64,000 bases of DNA from Verrucomicrobiales bacterium (GCA_024233215.1 JACKPW010000001.1:840169-904168); one strand, 5' to 3'. Shown: positions 9,086 to 17,887, counted from the stretch's first letter. Program-made: numbers and translations. Notes: generated by a model from the sequence alone, not told the origin.

Positions 9086-10258
9086 ATGAGAGAACGGCTC
9101 CGAGCCTGGTCCGAGGGACTTGAGACCTTCGTTCTCGAAGTGATCTTCGAGCAACGCCGGGGCAGTCGTGCCGCCTTCCTGCGCGCGGTGCTCTTCGGCG
9201 GCTCGAAGCTGTTCCAACTCGCGGTCAAGCTCCGGCGCGCCCTCTACAAATCGCGGATGTTCCGCGACTACACCCTCGGCGTGCAGGTCATCGCCATCGG
9301 CAACCTCACCGTGGGCGGCACGGGCAAGACCCCGGTGGTCGAGAAGTTCGCCCGCGAACTCAAGGACGAGGGCCGCAACGTGGCCATCCTGTCGCGCGGC
9401 TACCGCTCCAAGCCCCCACCCCTGCGCCGCCGGTTGTGGAACCGACTCACCTTCCGCAGCGAATCCAGCCCGCCCCGCGTGGTTTCCGACGGACGCTCGC
9501 TGCTGCTCGACTCCGAGACCGCCGGCGACGAACCGTTCATGCTGGCCTCGAACCTCAAGGACGTGGTGGTGCTGGTCGACAAGGACCGCGTGAAAAGCGG
9601 GCTCTACGCCATCGAACGGTTTGGCTGCGACACCCTGCTGCTGGACGACGGTTTCCAATACTGGAAACTGGCCGGCCGCCGGCAGGACGTGGTGTTGATC
9701 GACCGCCAACAGCCGTTCGGCAACGGCCACCTCCTCCCCCGCGGCACCCTGCGCGAACCGCCGTCCCACCTGGCTCGCGCGTCGGTCTTCTTCATCACCA
9801 AGAGCGACGGACAAACCAAGGAATTGCGCGCCCGCCTGGCCCGGCACAATCCCGGGGCGCCGGTGATCGAGTGCGTCCACCACCCCCTCTACCTCCAGGA
9901 CGTGTTCACCGGGGACCGGCACGTGCTGGAGATGCTCGAGGGCAAACGCGTGGCCACCATCAGCGGCATCGCCCAACCGGAGAGCTTCGAGCAAAGCGTC
10001 GTCAACCTGGGCGCCGAACTCGCCTACACCAAGCGCTTCGCCGACCATCACCGCTTCACCCAACAGGAACTGCTCAACGCCATCAACCGTGGCAAGAAAC
10101 GCGAGGTCGACTTCATCGTCACCACCCAGAAGGACGCCGTGCGGTTTCCCAAGCTGGACCGGCGCGACCTCCCCATCTACTTCATGCGCGTCGAGATCAA
10201 GATCGTGCGCGGCGCCCGCGACTTCCAGGAGTGCGTCCGCCGCATCTGCTTCCGATAG
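9086..10258 (+). CDS. lpxK: Tetraacyldisaccharide 4'-kinase
   Basis: LpxK phosphorylates the 4' position of tetraacyldisaccharide-1-phosphate, the sixth step of lipid A synthesis, at the inner face of the inner membrane. The 390-residue length is a little above the usual ~330-350. Signatures seen: GNLTVGGTGKTP (P-loop, residues ~72-83), the SRGYRS motif, the GDEPFML block, and LLDDGFQ with the catalytic-type acidic pair. The N-terminal helix with basic residues (RRALYKSR) fits membrane association. It lies between dapL and an acyltransferase gene of the LpxL family, a sensible lipid A grouping. Call is secure. Confidence 0.92.
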   Translation: MRERLRAWSEGLETFVLEVIFEQRRGSRAAFLRAVLFGGSKLFQLAVKLRRALYKSRMFRDYTLGVQVIAIGNLTVGGTGKTPVVEKFARELKDEGRNVAILSRGYRSKPPPLRRRLWNRLTFRSESSPPRVVSDGRSLLLDSETAGDEPFMLASNLKDVVVLVDKDRVKSGLYAIERFGCDTLLLDDGFQYWKLAGRRQDVVLIDRQQPFGNGHLLPRGTLREPPSHLARASVFFITKSDGQTKELRARLARHNPGAPVIECVHHPLYLQDVFTGDRHVLEMLEGKRVATISGIAQPESFEQSVVNLGAELAYTKRFADHHRFTQQELLNAINRGKKREVDFIVTTQKDAVRFPKLDRRDLPIYFMRVEIKIVRGARDFQECVRRICFR

Positions 10259-10284
10259 CCCCCCATGAACCGTCAACCGCCAAC

Positions 10285-10345
10285 GGAGGGCCGAGTTCCA
10301 CGAGGCCCTGATTTGATTCCAGGGACTCCTGGAACTCGTCCCTCC
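10285..10345. repeat. Palindromic intergenic repeat (hairpin), between lpxK and the acyltransferase gene
   Basis: The arms 10285-10308 and 10322-10345 are imperfect inverted repeats of 24 bases around a 13-base loop; the core is GAGTTCCACGAG on one side and its near complement on the other. A half-copy of the same phrase (GGAGGGACGAGTTCCACGAG) occurs at 16917-16936, which shows it is a dispersed repeat family and not a one-off terminator. Confidence 0.7.
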
Positions 10346-10395
10346 GAGGAGGTTCCTGGTCCCCGTGCATGCGCAATCGCGAAAGCGGCCTTCCC

Positions 10396-11754
10396 ATGAA
10401 CTGGCTACTCTACTGGATCACCCGCCTGGCCATCGCCGGGGTGCAGGCCCTGCCCCTCAACCTCGTGGCCTGGCTGGGACGCCGATGCGGCGGACTTGCC
10501 TGCCGGCTCGACGCCCGCCACCGAAGGGTGGCCCACCGCAACCTGACCCTGATCTTCGGCGGCGAGAAGTCCCCGGCGGAAATTCACGCCCTGGTGCGGG
10601 AGAATTTCCAGCGGATCGGCGAAAGCTTCGCCTGCGGACTCAAGACGGCGGCAATGAGCGACCAGGCTCTCGCCCGGAGGACCGAGGCCGTGGGCGTCGA
10701 ACACCTGCGGGCGGACGACCCGTCCCTCGGCCGCAACCGCGTCCTCGCCATCGGGCATTTCGGGAACTTCGAGGTCTACGCGCGGGTCGGCCGGAACCAA
10801 CTGCCGTTCCGCTATGCCACCACTTATCGCGCTCTCAACGTGCCGGGCGTCAACCGCGCCTTTCAGGAATTGCGCGACCGCACCGGCTGCCTGTTCTTCG
10901 AGCGCCGGTCGGAAGCCGGCAGGCTGCGTCGGGCGATGACCGAGCACCCGCTCATGATCGGCTTCCTGTCCGACCAGCACGCCGGCGGCAAGGGCCTTCC
11001 CCTGCCCTTCCTGGGGCACATCGCCTCCACGACCAGCGCCCCGGCGGTGTTCGCCGCACGCTACAAGTGTCCCCTCCACGCCGCGGTGTGCTACCGGACC
11101 CGGCCCGGTCACTGGCGCATCGAAGTCAGCGAAGCCATCCCCATCGAAACCCCAGCCGGACCCCGCCCCGTGGAGGACGTGATGCGGGACGTCAACCGGA
11201 TTCTCGAAGCCGCCGTCCGCCGCGATCCCGCCAACTGGTTCTGGGTCCACCGCCGCTGGCGACCGGGTGTGCATCGCAGGCCCCAAACCCGCAGCCACCG
11301 GACTTCCTTGAGCCGCAACCCCGGCCGCCAGCGGAATGGGGAGCGCGGCCGGCCCGACTGCCGTGCCCGGGAGGCTCCGGAAGCCTGTGGCGCGGGGGGG
11401 GACCGAACCACCGAGCCACCTGCACCCGCGTCAAACCGGCGGTCTCCCTGTTTTCGTGTGTTTCGTGTGTTTCGTGGTTGCCTCGGCTGCAGGCTGCGGC
11501 TAAGCACCCCGCGTGAAGATTTGCGTGCATGGCATTCCCGGCCTCCCGCTGGGCAAACGAAACCTCAAGGACGCCCGCCTGGATCAGGCCGACCAACTGG
11601 TCGAGGCGAAGAAGAAGGTCTACGCCCAGGTGGACGCCGTCGGGGAGGAGGAACTCGTGCAGGCGGATGCCATCCTGACCTCGGACGCCGGCTTTCCGGA
11701 CCTGCTGCTGCACGACCTCGAGTTCCTCGAAAACCGCCTGGGACGCTCACCTGA
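10396..11754 (+). CDS. Lysophospholipid acyltransferase of the LpxL/HtrB family (3' extent uncertain)
   Basis: Residues 1-~295 are a clear LpxL/LpxM-type acyltransferase (lipid A secondary acylation): N-terminal membrane helix, the catalytic-type block AIGHFGNFE (HX4E), a DQHAGGKGLPLPF motif (acceptor binding), and the ending NWFWVHRRWRP. The ATG at 10396 gives the usual start (MNWLLYWITR). Homology should end near 11275; from there the frame stays open for 160 more codons of Arg/Pro-rich sequence that crosses a repeat (11451-11479) and overlaps the next gene by over 240 bases in another frame. The real end is probably near 11280-11313; shifting one frame at about 11265 meets a TGA at 11311. 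Either the stop has been lost or an indel is present. Confidence 0.7.
   Translation: MNWLLYWITRLAIAGVQALPLNLVAWLGRRCGGLACRLDARHRRVAHRNLTLIFGGEKSPAEIHALVRENFQRIGESFACGLKTAAMSDQALARRTEAVGVEHLRADDPSLGRNRVLAIGHFGNFEVYARVGRNQLPFRYATTYRALNVPGVNRAFQELRDRTGCLFFERRSEAGRLRRAMTEHPLMIGFLSDQHAGGKGLPLPFLGHIASTTSAPAVFAARYKCPLHAAVCYRTRPGHWRIEVSEAIPIETPAGPRPVEDVMRDVNRILEAAVRRDPANWFWVHRRWRPGVHRRPQTRSHRTSLSRNPGRQRNGERGRPDCRAREAPEACGAGGDRTTEPPAPASNRRSPCFRVFRVFRGCLGCRLRLSTPREDLRAWHSRPPAGQTKPQGRPPGSGRPTGRGEEEGLRPGGRRRGGGTRAGGCHPDLGRRLSGPAAARPRVPRKPPGTLT
11451..11479. repeat. Tandem micro-repeat (three near copies of a TTTCGTGTG phrase)
   Basis: The stretch reads as three successive near copies of a 9-base unit, TTTTCGTGTG then TTTCGTGTG then TTTCGTGGTT. 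Related phrases, some on the other strand, occur at 45676-45702 and 35517-35545. Short iterated phrases of this kind are scattered through the non-coding parts of the window. Confidence 0.6.
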
Positions 11755-12214
11755 GGAGGCCGAGAAGGCCGTCCTGCTGAAGCTCCAGGCCGCGATCGAG
11801 GCCGGCACCCCCGCCCGGAAGGTGGAACTCTCCACCGAAGAACGGGAGGCCATCGCCGCCCACCGACTGCTGACGGACAAGCCGATCACCGTCGCGACCG
11901 AGGCGGACCTGGCGGATCACGACGCCCTGCTGCTGCGCACGTTCCACGAGGCCGGCTGGATCACCTACCTGACCGTGGGCGGCAAGGAAAACCGCGCCTG
12001 GGCGATTTGCGCCGGGGAGACGGCCTGGGAGGCCGCGGGCGCAATTCATACCGACATCCAGAAGGGCTTCATCCGTGCCGAGATCATCAGCTTCGCCGAC
12101 TTCGCGGAGGCCGGGGGCGAGACCGAGGCCAAACGGGCCGGCAAACAGCGGCTCGAAACCAAGACCTACGTCATGCAGGACTGCGACCTGGTGAACTTCC
12201 GGTTCAACAAGTAG
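11513..12214 (+). CDS. YchF-like protein (TGS/DUF933 part) lacking a working GTPase domain
   Basis: 233 residues from a GTG start. The C-terminal ~85 residues match the DUF933/TGS end of the YchF/Ola1 ATPase: WITYLTVGGKENRAWAIC, IHTDIQKGFIRAEIIS, and VMQDCDLVNFRFNK. Canonical YchF is ~365 residues with an N-terminal G domain. Here only ~140 residues precede the TGS part and the would-be P-loop reads GIPGLPLGKRN, without the GxxxxGKS/T order, and no NKxE-like motif is apparent. Helical middle part (EEAEKAVLLKLQAAIEAG) resembles the YchF coiled coil. So it is probably a nucleotide-independent paralogue that may still bind the ribosome. The nitrilase gene starts 7 bases after its stop, so the two are likely co-transcribed. 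Confidence 0.75.
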   Translation: MKICVHGIPGLPLGKRNLKDARLDQADQLVEAKKKVYAQVDAVGEEELVQADAILTSDAGFPDLLLHDLEFLENRLGRSPEEAEKAVLLKLQAAIEAGTPARKVELSTEEREAIAAHRLLTDKPITVATEADLADHDALLLRTFHEAGWITYLTVGGKENRAWAICAGETAWEAAGAIHTDIQKGFIRAEIISFADFAEAGGETEAKRAGKQRLETKTYVMQDCDLVNFRFNK

Positions 12215-12220
12215 GACCCG

Positions 12221-13063
12221 GTGAACGCCGCCACCCCGCCCCGCCCCTTCCGCCTCGCCATGGTCCAGATGCGCGTGGACGGCGGGGAACCGGAGGTGAA
12301 CCTCTCCCGGGCGGAAGCCCGGCTCGCGGAGGCGAAGGCGAAGGGGGCGGACATCGCAGTGCTGCCCGAAACCCTCGATCTCGGTTGGACGCATCCCTCA
12401 GCCCTTTCGGGCGCGGACGCGATCCCTGACGGCGCAGCGTGTCAACGACTCCGCAACGCCGCGCGAAGGCACGGTCTGCTGGTGGCGGCCGGCCTGACCG
12501 AACGAAGCGGGGACCGCGTGTTCAATTCGGCCGTGCTCGTCGACGCCGACGGCGAGGTCGTCCTGCATCATCGCAAGCTGAACGAACTGGAGATCGGCCA
12601 TGACTGCTATGATCAGGGCGACCGCCTGGGCGTGGTTGAGACCCGGCTGGGGGTGATCGGCGTAATGATCTGCGCGGACGCCTTCGTGCGGGGACAGGTC
12701 GTGGCCCGAACCCTGGGACTGATGGGAGCCCAAGTGATTCTCTCGCCCTCTGCGTGGGCGGTGCCGGCGGACCATGATCCGGTGCGGGAACCGTATGGCG
12801 GGCTTTGGCGGGACAATTATGGCCCGGTGGCCCGGGATTTCCGCCTGTGGATCGCCGGGGTGAGCAACGTCGGACCCATCACGGGCGGACCATGGGAGGG
12901 ACGCCAATGCATCGGGTGCTCGCTACTGGTCGGACCGGAAGGCAGGCCGGTGGTTGAAGCGCCGTACGGCCGGGACGCCGAGGCGTTGCTGCTGGCGACC
13001 ATCACCCCCGAAGCGCGCCCCGCTCGAGGCGACGGCTGGGAAGATCTCTGGCAGCCGCGCTGA
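12221..13063 (+). CDS. Carbon-nitrogen hydrolase (nitrilase superfamily)
   Basis: 280 residues from a GTG start, 7 bases after the preceding stop. The Glu-Lys-Cys triad of the superfamily is visible: Glu50 in VLPETLD, Lys119 in HHRKLNELE and Cys151 in VMICADAF. Such enzymes hydrolyse amides, nitriles or carbamoyl compounds in the cytoplasm; omega-amidase or N-carbamoyl-D-amino-acid hydrolase-like activities are common in this size class. The second conserved Glu region (LNELEIG) is also present. Substrate cannot be told from sequence. A gap of about 260 bases follows before pckG. Confidence 0.87.
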   Translation: MNAATPPRPFRLAMVQMRVDGGEPEVNLSRAEARLAEAKAKGADIAVLPETLDLGWTHPSALSGADAIPDGAACQRLRNAARRHGLLVAAGLTERSGDRVFNSAVLVDADGEVVLHHRKLNELEIGHDCYDQGDRLGVVETRLGVIGVMICADAFVRGQVVARTLGLMGAQVILSPSAWAVPADHDPVREPYGGLWRDNYGPVARDFRLWIAGVSNVGPITGGPWEGRQCIGCSLLVGPEGRPVVEAPYGRDAEALLLATITPEARPARGDGWEDLWQPR

Positions 13064-13324
13064 AAGGACTCCGGGGCAGGTTCAGCGCAGCGAATGCCAT
13101 CATCGGCCCGATGCCCGAGCCGTGCCCGAGGTTTCCTGCCGAACACGCTTGCCCCGGGGGATTTCATGACTATTCTGCCCGCGGTCCGGGAGGACAAACT
13201 CGGGACTGCCGGCAGCTCCCGCTGGATTCCTGCCGGGTGGACCGTACCTTCAGACCCGGACCGGTGTTCACCGGTGAAAAGCGCCGTTGAATGTCCTGAT
13301 AGCACTGACTACTGAAACAGAGAC

Positions 13325-15142
13325 ATGAGCCAACTTGGAACCTGCAAGACCAGCCACCAGCGCCTCATCGCCTGGGTGGACGAGATCGCCCAACTCTGCC
13401 AACCCTCCGGCGTGCATTGGTGCGACGGATCCCAGGAGGAATACGACGCCCTTTGCGAACTCATGGTGAAGGCCGGCACCTTCACCAAGCTGGACGACGC
13501 CAAACGCCCCGGCAGTTATCTGGCCCGCTCGCACCCCAGCGACGTGGCCCGGGTCGAGGATCGCACGTTCATCTGCTCGAAGACCAAGGAGGAAGCGGGA
13601 CCGACCAACAACTGGGCGGATCCGGCGGAAATGCACGCCACCCTCAAGGATCTCTACAAGGGCTGCATGGCCGGGAGGACCCTTTACGTCATTCCGTTCG
13701 CCATGGGCCCGCTGGAATCGCCCCTGTGCAAGGTCGGCATCGAGATCACCGATTCCCCCTATGTGGTCGCGAACATGCGCATCATGACCCGGATGGGTCA
13801 GGCCGTGATTGAAAAGCTCGGCACCGACGGCGCGTTCATCCCCTGCGTGCATTCCGTGGGCGCCCCGCTTCAACCCGGTCAGGCCGACGTGCCCTGGCCC
13901 TGCGAACCGGAGCCGAAGAACAAGTACATCGTTCATTTCCCCGAGGAACCCTCCATCTGGTCCTACGGATCGGGCTACGGTGGCAATGCCCTCCTGGGCA
14001 AGAAGTGCCTCGCCCTGCGCATCGCCTCCACCGTGGCCAAACGCGAAGGCTGGCTGGCCGAGCACATGCTCATCCTCGCCCTCACCTCGCCCGAGAACAA
14101 GACCTACTACATCGCCGCCGCCTTCCCCAGCGCCTGCGGAAAGACCAACCTCGCCATGATGCGGCCCACCCTGCCCGGTTGGACCGTGCGCTGCCTGGGC
14201 GACGACATCGCGTGGATTCGCATCGCTGAGGACGGCCGCCTCTACGCGATGAACCCGGAAACCGGCTTCTTCGGCGTGGCGCCCGGAACCTCCGAACAAT
14301 CGAACCCCAACGCCATGGCGTCGGTGCGGGCGAACACCATCTTCACGAACGTCGTCCTCACCCCCGACGGCGACATCTGGTGGGAGGACATGGGCGTGCC
14401 CGCACCGGCCAGCGGCATCGACTGGCAGGGCAACGAATGGACCCCGGATTGCGGCCGCAAGGGAGCGCACCCGAACGCCCGCTTCACCGCCCCGGCCGCG
14501 CAGTGCCCGGTGATCGATCCACTCTGGGAAAGCCCCGAAGGCGTGCCGTTGTCGGCCATCCTCTTCGGCGGCCGACGCCAGACCACCATCCCGCTGGTCA
14601 ACGAGGCGTTCGATTGGGAACACGGCGTGTTCATGGGCTCCTCCGCCGGTTCGGAAACCACCGCCGCCGCCCTGGGCAAGGCCGGCGTTCTCCGTCGCGA
14701 CCCGTTCGCCATGCTGCCGTTCCTCGGCTACAGCGTGGTGGAATACCTCAAACACTGGCTTGCCCTGCCGGAGAAGACCGACCGCTCGAAGCTTCCCAAG
14801 GTTTTCTTCGTCAACTGGTTCCGAAAGAGCGACGACGGCAAGTGGCTGTGGCCGGGCTACGGCGACAACAGCCGCGTGCTCAAGTGGATTTGCGAACGCG
14901 TCGAAGGCAGCGGCAAGGCCGTGGAGAGTCCGATCGGCTTTCTGCCCGCTCCGGATGGCCTGGACCTCGGCGGTCTCGACCTGCCCCAGGGCAACCTCGA
15001 CCAACTCCTCTCCGTGGACATCGAGGGTTGGAAGAAGGAAGTGCACGACATCGTGACCTACTACGAGAAGCTGGGGGATCTCCCCGCCTCGCTGAAGGCC
15101 AAGCTGGCGGATCTTGAGGATCGCTTGGCGAAGGCCTCGTAA
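13325..15142 (+). CDS. pckG: Phosphoenolpyruvate carboxykinase (GTP)
   Basis: 605 residues, the normal length for the GTP-dependent enzyme (the ATP type is ~530 and unrelated in motifs). It interconverts oxaloacetate plus GTP with phosphoenolpyruvate plus CO2 plus GDP, for gluconeogenesis. Motifs: YIAAAFPSACGKTNLAMM carries the P-loop and the reactive Cys271, followed by GDDIAWI (metal-binding Asp pair), the substrate-lid region and FGGRRQTT. A strong hairpin terminator follows directly, so this is probably a monocistronic gene with its promoter in the ~260-base gap upstream, where I see no clear -35/-10 pair. Confidence 0.95.
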   Translation: MSQLGTCKTSHQRLIAWVDEIAQLCQPSGVHWCDGSQEEYDALCELMVKAGTFTKLDDAKRPGSYLARSHPSDVARVEDRTFICSKTKEEAGPTNNWADPAEMHATLKDLYKGCMAGRTLYVIPFAMGPLESPLCKVGIEITDSPYVVANMRIMTRMGQAVIEKLGTDGAFIPCVHSVGAPLQPGQADVPWPCEPEPKNKYIVHFPEEPSIWSYGSGYGGNALLGKKCLALRIASTVAKREGWLAEHMLILALTSPENKTYYIAAAFPSACGKTNLAMMRPTLPGWTVRCLGDDIAWIRIAEDGRLYAMNPETGFFGVAPGTSEQSNPNAMASVRANTIFTNVVLTPDGDIWWEDMGVPAPASGIDWQGNEWTPDCGRKGAHPNARFTAPAAQCPVIDPLWESPEGVPLSAILFGGRRQTTIPLVNEAFDWEHGVFMGSSAGSETTAAALGKAGVLRRDPFAMLPFLGYSVVEYLKHWLALPEKTDRSKLPKVFFVNWFRKSDDGKWLWPGYGDNSRVLKWICERVEGSGKAVESPIGFLPAPDGLDLGGLDLPQGNLDQLLSVDIEGWKKEVHDIVTYYEKLGDLPASLKAKLADLEDRLAKAS

Positions 15143-15173
15143 CCAAGCTGCCAATTCCGCCTCACACGAAACG

Positions 15174-15200
15174 AAAGGCCGCGGGAAACCGCGGCCTTTT
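15174..15200 (+). terminator. Rho-independent terminator after pckG
   Basis: An 11-base-pair perfect stem (AAAGGCCGCGG / CCGCGGCCTTT) closed by a GAAA tetraloop and followed by T residues, 31 bases after the pckG stop codon. Clear intrinsic terminator; the A/T-ended stem could also work in the other direction for the convergent transporter gene. Confidence 0.9.
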
Positions 15201-15207
15201 GCCATCT

Positions 15208-15342
15208 GGGAGGGCGAAGCTCCCGCTGAGCCAGGCCGCGAGTGGCGGTTGGGCGTTCGCTCCGAGCCTCCCCTCCTCATCTCCCATCTCCTATCCCCTT
15301 TCTCCCATTCGGCGCCCGCCTCGGCGGGAGCCTCGCCCTCCC
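15208..15342. repeat. Intergenic element with 25-base inverted arms
   Basis: Arms at 15208-15232 and 15318-15342 are inverted repeats with a few mismatches (GGGAGGGCGAAGCTCCCGCT against its near complement). Between them lies pyrimidine-rich, CTCCCATCTC-type sequence. The element fills the space between pckG and the convergently oriented transporter gene. No coding potential. It belongs with the other palindromic elements in this window. Confidence 0.65.
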
Positions 15343-15349
15343 CCGCCCC

Positions 15350-16819
15350 TCAAACGGTTCGGGAACCACCGGGAGCCACGAGCGAGTGCTCTGCTTGCGG
15401 CTTCTTCGGAAACAACTTGTCCCAAACGCCGCCCTTGATCTTGATGGCCGATCCCACCAACGCGAGGATCATCGCCAGGATCAGCACCCCGTTGAACGCC
15501 GCCCGCTTCCAACCCTTCCCCACGGCGTCGCCCAGATACGACCGCTTGTTCTGCAGGATGAAGAACCCGATGTAGGCGACGGGCAACATGGTCAGGGCAA
15601 TCGCCGAGGCCAGGACCGGCATCCAGAATGGCCGGTCGAACGCCACGCCCAGCAACCCGATGGCCGGCACCAGCGTGAACATCCGGTAGCGCGCCGGCGT
15701 GTACTCCAGGTTGAACATCTCGCAGCAAGTGAAGCCGCAACAGACCATGTGCGCGCTGATCGCCCCACAGGCCATCGCCATGAAACCAAGATCGAAGATG
15801 ATCCGGCCGATGGCGTTGTTCGCCCCGAACAGCGTTTGCAGGGAGGCCGCCGCCGACACCGGCGAAAGATCGCTGCGCACCACGCCCTGCGGATCCATCG
15901 TGTTCGCCATCGCGATGATGATCAGCGAGGTCAGGATCACAAACGGCACAAACAGTGACATCACCAGGTCGAAGCGAGCCAGGCCCTTGTGGTGTTGCCC
16001 CCACCCCTTCGCCAGGATCGAGTAGGGATAGAGGAAGGTCATGTTGATCCCGACGGCGGCACCGATGCCTCCCAGGATCATCGTCCATTGCTTCGGATTC
16101 TCCGGCAGGTGAAAGGCGAAGAACCCCTTGAACAGCGCGCCCCAGTCGAGGCCGGTCTTCAACACGACCACCAGGAACGCGAGGATGATGATCCGGATCA
16201 TCCAGCGGAGGAACGTTTCATACAGTTTGATCCCACGCGGCTTGGAACCGTAGCTCCAGACCAGGTAGATGTTCACTCCCAGGATGAGAAGGCCGCCGAG
16301 AAACTTCACGGCGTACTCCATCGCCCGGCTGCCCTCGGCGTTCGCGACACCCGCCACGTTCGCCACGTCCCAAAACGCCGCCCCCACCAGGCCGTATTGC
16401 GGGAAATGCCAGATGATCGTCGCCACCACCGTGGTCAGCGCCCAGAGAAACGCAACGGACACGTGCAGTTCCCGGCCGAAGATCAGGTAGGCACGTTCCC
16501 CCTTGGTCAGAACGATGTTGCCAAGCGCGCTCATCATGGCGATGCCGAGGATCATCGCAATCGGTTGCACCCAGAGAAACTGGTAGCCGAACGACGCCCC
16601 CATCACCACGGAAGCCACGGCGCTGCCCGCCCCCAACGTCATGGCACTCTGCATCCAGGCCGGCCCGGTCAACCGGAAGTAACCGCGGATGCGGGTGACA
16701 AGCGGCTCCTGCTCAAGGGCGATGAGTTCCTGCTGCTCACGTTCCAACTTGTCGGGATCCCACTTGCTGGTCATGGGCAGACCGGCGGACTTCGCTGTCG
16801 CTCCAGGGGCGTGGCTCAT
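15350..16819 (-). CDS. Nramp-family transporter with degenerate metal-binding motifs
   Basis: From the ATG at 16819 it has 489 residues; upstream frame remains open but is repeat sequence. About eleven hydrophobic segments follow the Nramp (LeuT-like) pattern. Helix 1 region reads GAGSAVASVVMGASFGYQFLW: the framework after the motif matches Nramp (GASFGYQLLW) but the signature DPGN is replaced by GAGS. The helix 6 motif MPH is replaced (GAAVGINMTFLYPYS). In known Nramps Asp and Asn of DPGN and Met of MPH hold the metal, so this protein probably moves a different ion or solute. The N-terminal cytoplasmic part is acidic/basic (DKLEREQQELIALEQE). It is convergent with pckG and has no metal-regulator neighbour. 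Confidence 0.78.
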   Translation of the reverse strand: MSHAPGATAKSAGLPMTSKWDPDKLEREQQELIALEQEPLVTRIRGYFRLTGPAWMQSAMTLGAGSAVASVVMGASFGYQFLWVQPIAMILGIAMMSALGNIVLTKGERAYLIFGRELHVSVAFLWALTTVVATIIWHFPQYGLVGAAFWDVANVAGVANAEGSRAMEYAVKFLGGLLILGVNIYLVWSYGSKPRGIKLYETFLRWMIRIIILAFLVVVLKTGLDWGALFKGFFAFHLPENPKQWTMILGGIGAAVGINMTFLYPYSILAKGWGQHHKGLARFDLVMSLFVPFVILTSLIIIAMANTMDPQGVVRSDLSPVSAAASLQTLFGANNAIGRIIFDLGFMAMACGAISAHMVCCGFTCCEMFNLEYTPARYRMFTLVPAIGLLGVAFDRPFWMPVLASAIALTMLPVAYIGFFILQNKRSYLGDAVGKGWKRAAFNGVLILAMILALVGSAIKIKGGVWDKLFPKKPQAEHSLVAPGGSRTV

Positions 16820-16880
16820 GGGCCGGGATTGTCCGAATGACACCTGATGCCGGCAACGAAAAACGGGAAGCGATGGCTCG

Positions 16881-17060
16881 CGCAGAGGCGCAAAGGCGCG
16901 GAGGGGAGAACCACTCGGAGGGACGAGTTCCACGAGTCCCATGATTGAAATCCGAAACCCGAAATCCAAAACCCGAAGCAAGCCCGAAGCCCGAAGGACC
17001 GCGGTAGATCGTCCCGAGCGAATGATCCAGAATCTCAAATCTCAAATCTCAAATCTCAGG
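16881..17060. repeat. Cluster of four different short-phrase repeats
   Basis: Four iterated phrases sit side by side in the gap between two divergent genes: 16881-16904 (GCAGAGGCGCAAAGGCGCGG), 16917-16939 (half-copy of the 10285 hairpin phrase), 16947-16998 (repeated GAAATCCGAAACCCGAA-like units) and 17033-17060 (four copies of the 7-mer TCTCAAA, the last ending TCTCAGG). The last one ends 86 bases before the trmJ start. No protein is encoded here. Confidence 0.7.
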
Positions 17061-17146
17061 CATGAACCCCTCCCGCCTCGCGCCTTTGGGCCGTTTTCGT
17101 GGGCTTGACCATCCCGATGGTTTCATGCGGGCTTGGGCGGATGAGA

Positions 17147-17887
17147 ATGTCAGGTGAAGTCGCCACATCCCCGGCCCCGGCCGTTGTGCTCGTGGAACCG
17201 TCGCTTCCCGAGAACGTCGGGGCCGTGGCGCGGGTCATCGGGAACTTCGGCGGGGGCGAACTCCGCTTGGTGAATCCCTGTGATCATCTGAGTTCCACGG
17301 CCCTCAGCCTGGCGACTCATTCCGCCAAAGTACTGCGCGAGGCTCGGATCTTCGCCACCCTGAACGACGCCCTGGCCGACCGGCAGTTTGTCATCGGCAC
17401 CTCCGCCCGCAAACGCGAACGCCACGCCCGCCCGTTGCCCCTGCCTCAGGTTGGCACGCTTCTGCCCGACTCAGGAACCCGACTGGCCGTGGTTTTCGGC
17501 CGTGAGAGCAGCGGTTTGACGAACGAGGAACTCGCCCTCTGTCATGCCTGCGTGCATGTCCCGACGCAGGGCCCGGCGTCCTCGCTCAACCTGTCGCATG
17601 CGGTCGGCGTGGTGCTCTATGAAATGACCCGCAACCCGCCGGTGGGGGCGACCCCAGCCGCCTCTGCCCTTGCGACGACCCGACAGGTCAATGGCCTGAA
17701 GACCCATTTGTTCGAGGTGTTGGATGCCGTAGGTTTCCTGAAGCCCGGAGCCGAAGCCAGCATTCGCCAAAGCTTCGCCGACCTGATGGGACGGGCGCGC
17801 CCCACCGATCTCGACGTCCGCCTGCTGCGGGGCTTTCTCCATCGCGTGCAGGTAACCCTCCGGCGCGCAGGCCGCCTGGAATCGTAG
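17147..17887 (+). CDS. trmJ: tRNA (cytidine/uridine-2'-O-)-methyltransferase, TrmJ-type SpoU enzyme
   Basis: 246 residues from the ATG at 17147 (another ATG lies at 17141). SPOUT knotted methyltransferase signatures: VVLVEPSLPENVGAVAR (motif 1, with the NxGxxAR core), FGRESSGLTNEEL (motif 2) and SSLNLSHAVGVVLYE (motif 3). The C-terminal helical extension beyond residue ~165 is typical of TrmJ, which methylates position 32 of tRNAs using S-adenosylmethionine. The knot motifs are certain; TrmJ rather than another SpoU member is likely from domain order and length. Confidence 0.82.
   Translation: MSGEVATSPAPAVVLVEPSLPENVGAVARVIGNFGGGELRLVNPCDHLSSTALSLATHSAKVLREARIFATLNDALADRQFVIGTSARKRERHARPLPLPQVGTLLPDSGTRLAVVFGRESSGLTNEELALCHACVHVPTQGPASSLNLSHAVGVVLYEMTRNPPVGATPAASALATTRQVNGLKTHLFEVLDAVGFLKPGAEASIRQSFADLMGRARPTDLDVRLLRGFLHRVQVTLRRAGRLES

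Noticed and set aside
7568..10276. A 902-codon open frame on the minus strand opposite dapL/lpxK
   Set aside because: Antisense shadow of high-GC coding DNA; the plus strand has clear dapL and lpxK motifs.
13268..15280. A 670-codon minus-strand frame opposite pckG
   Set aside because: Its content is a codon-shadow of pckG with no family motifs.
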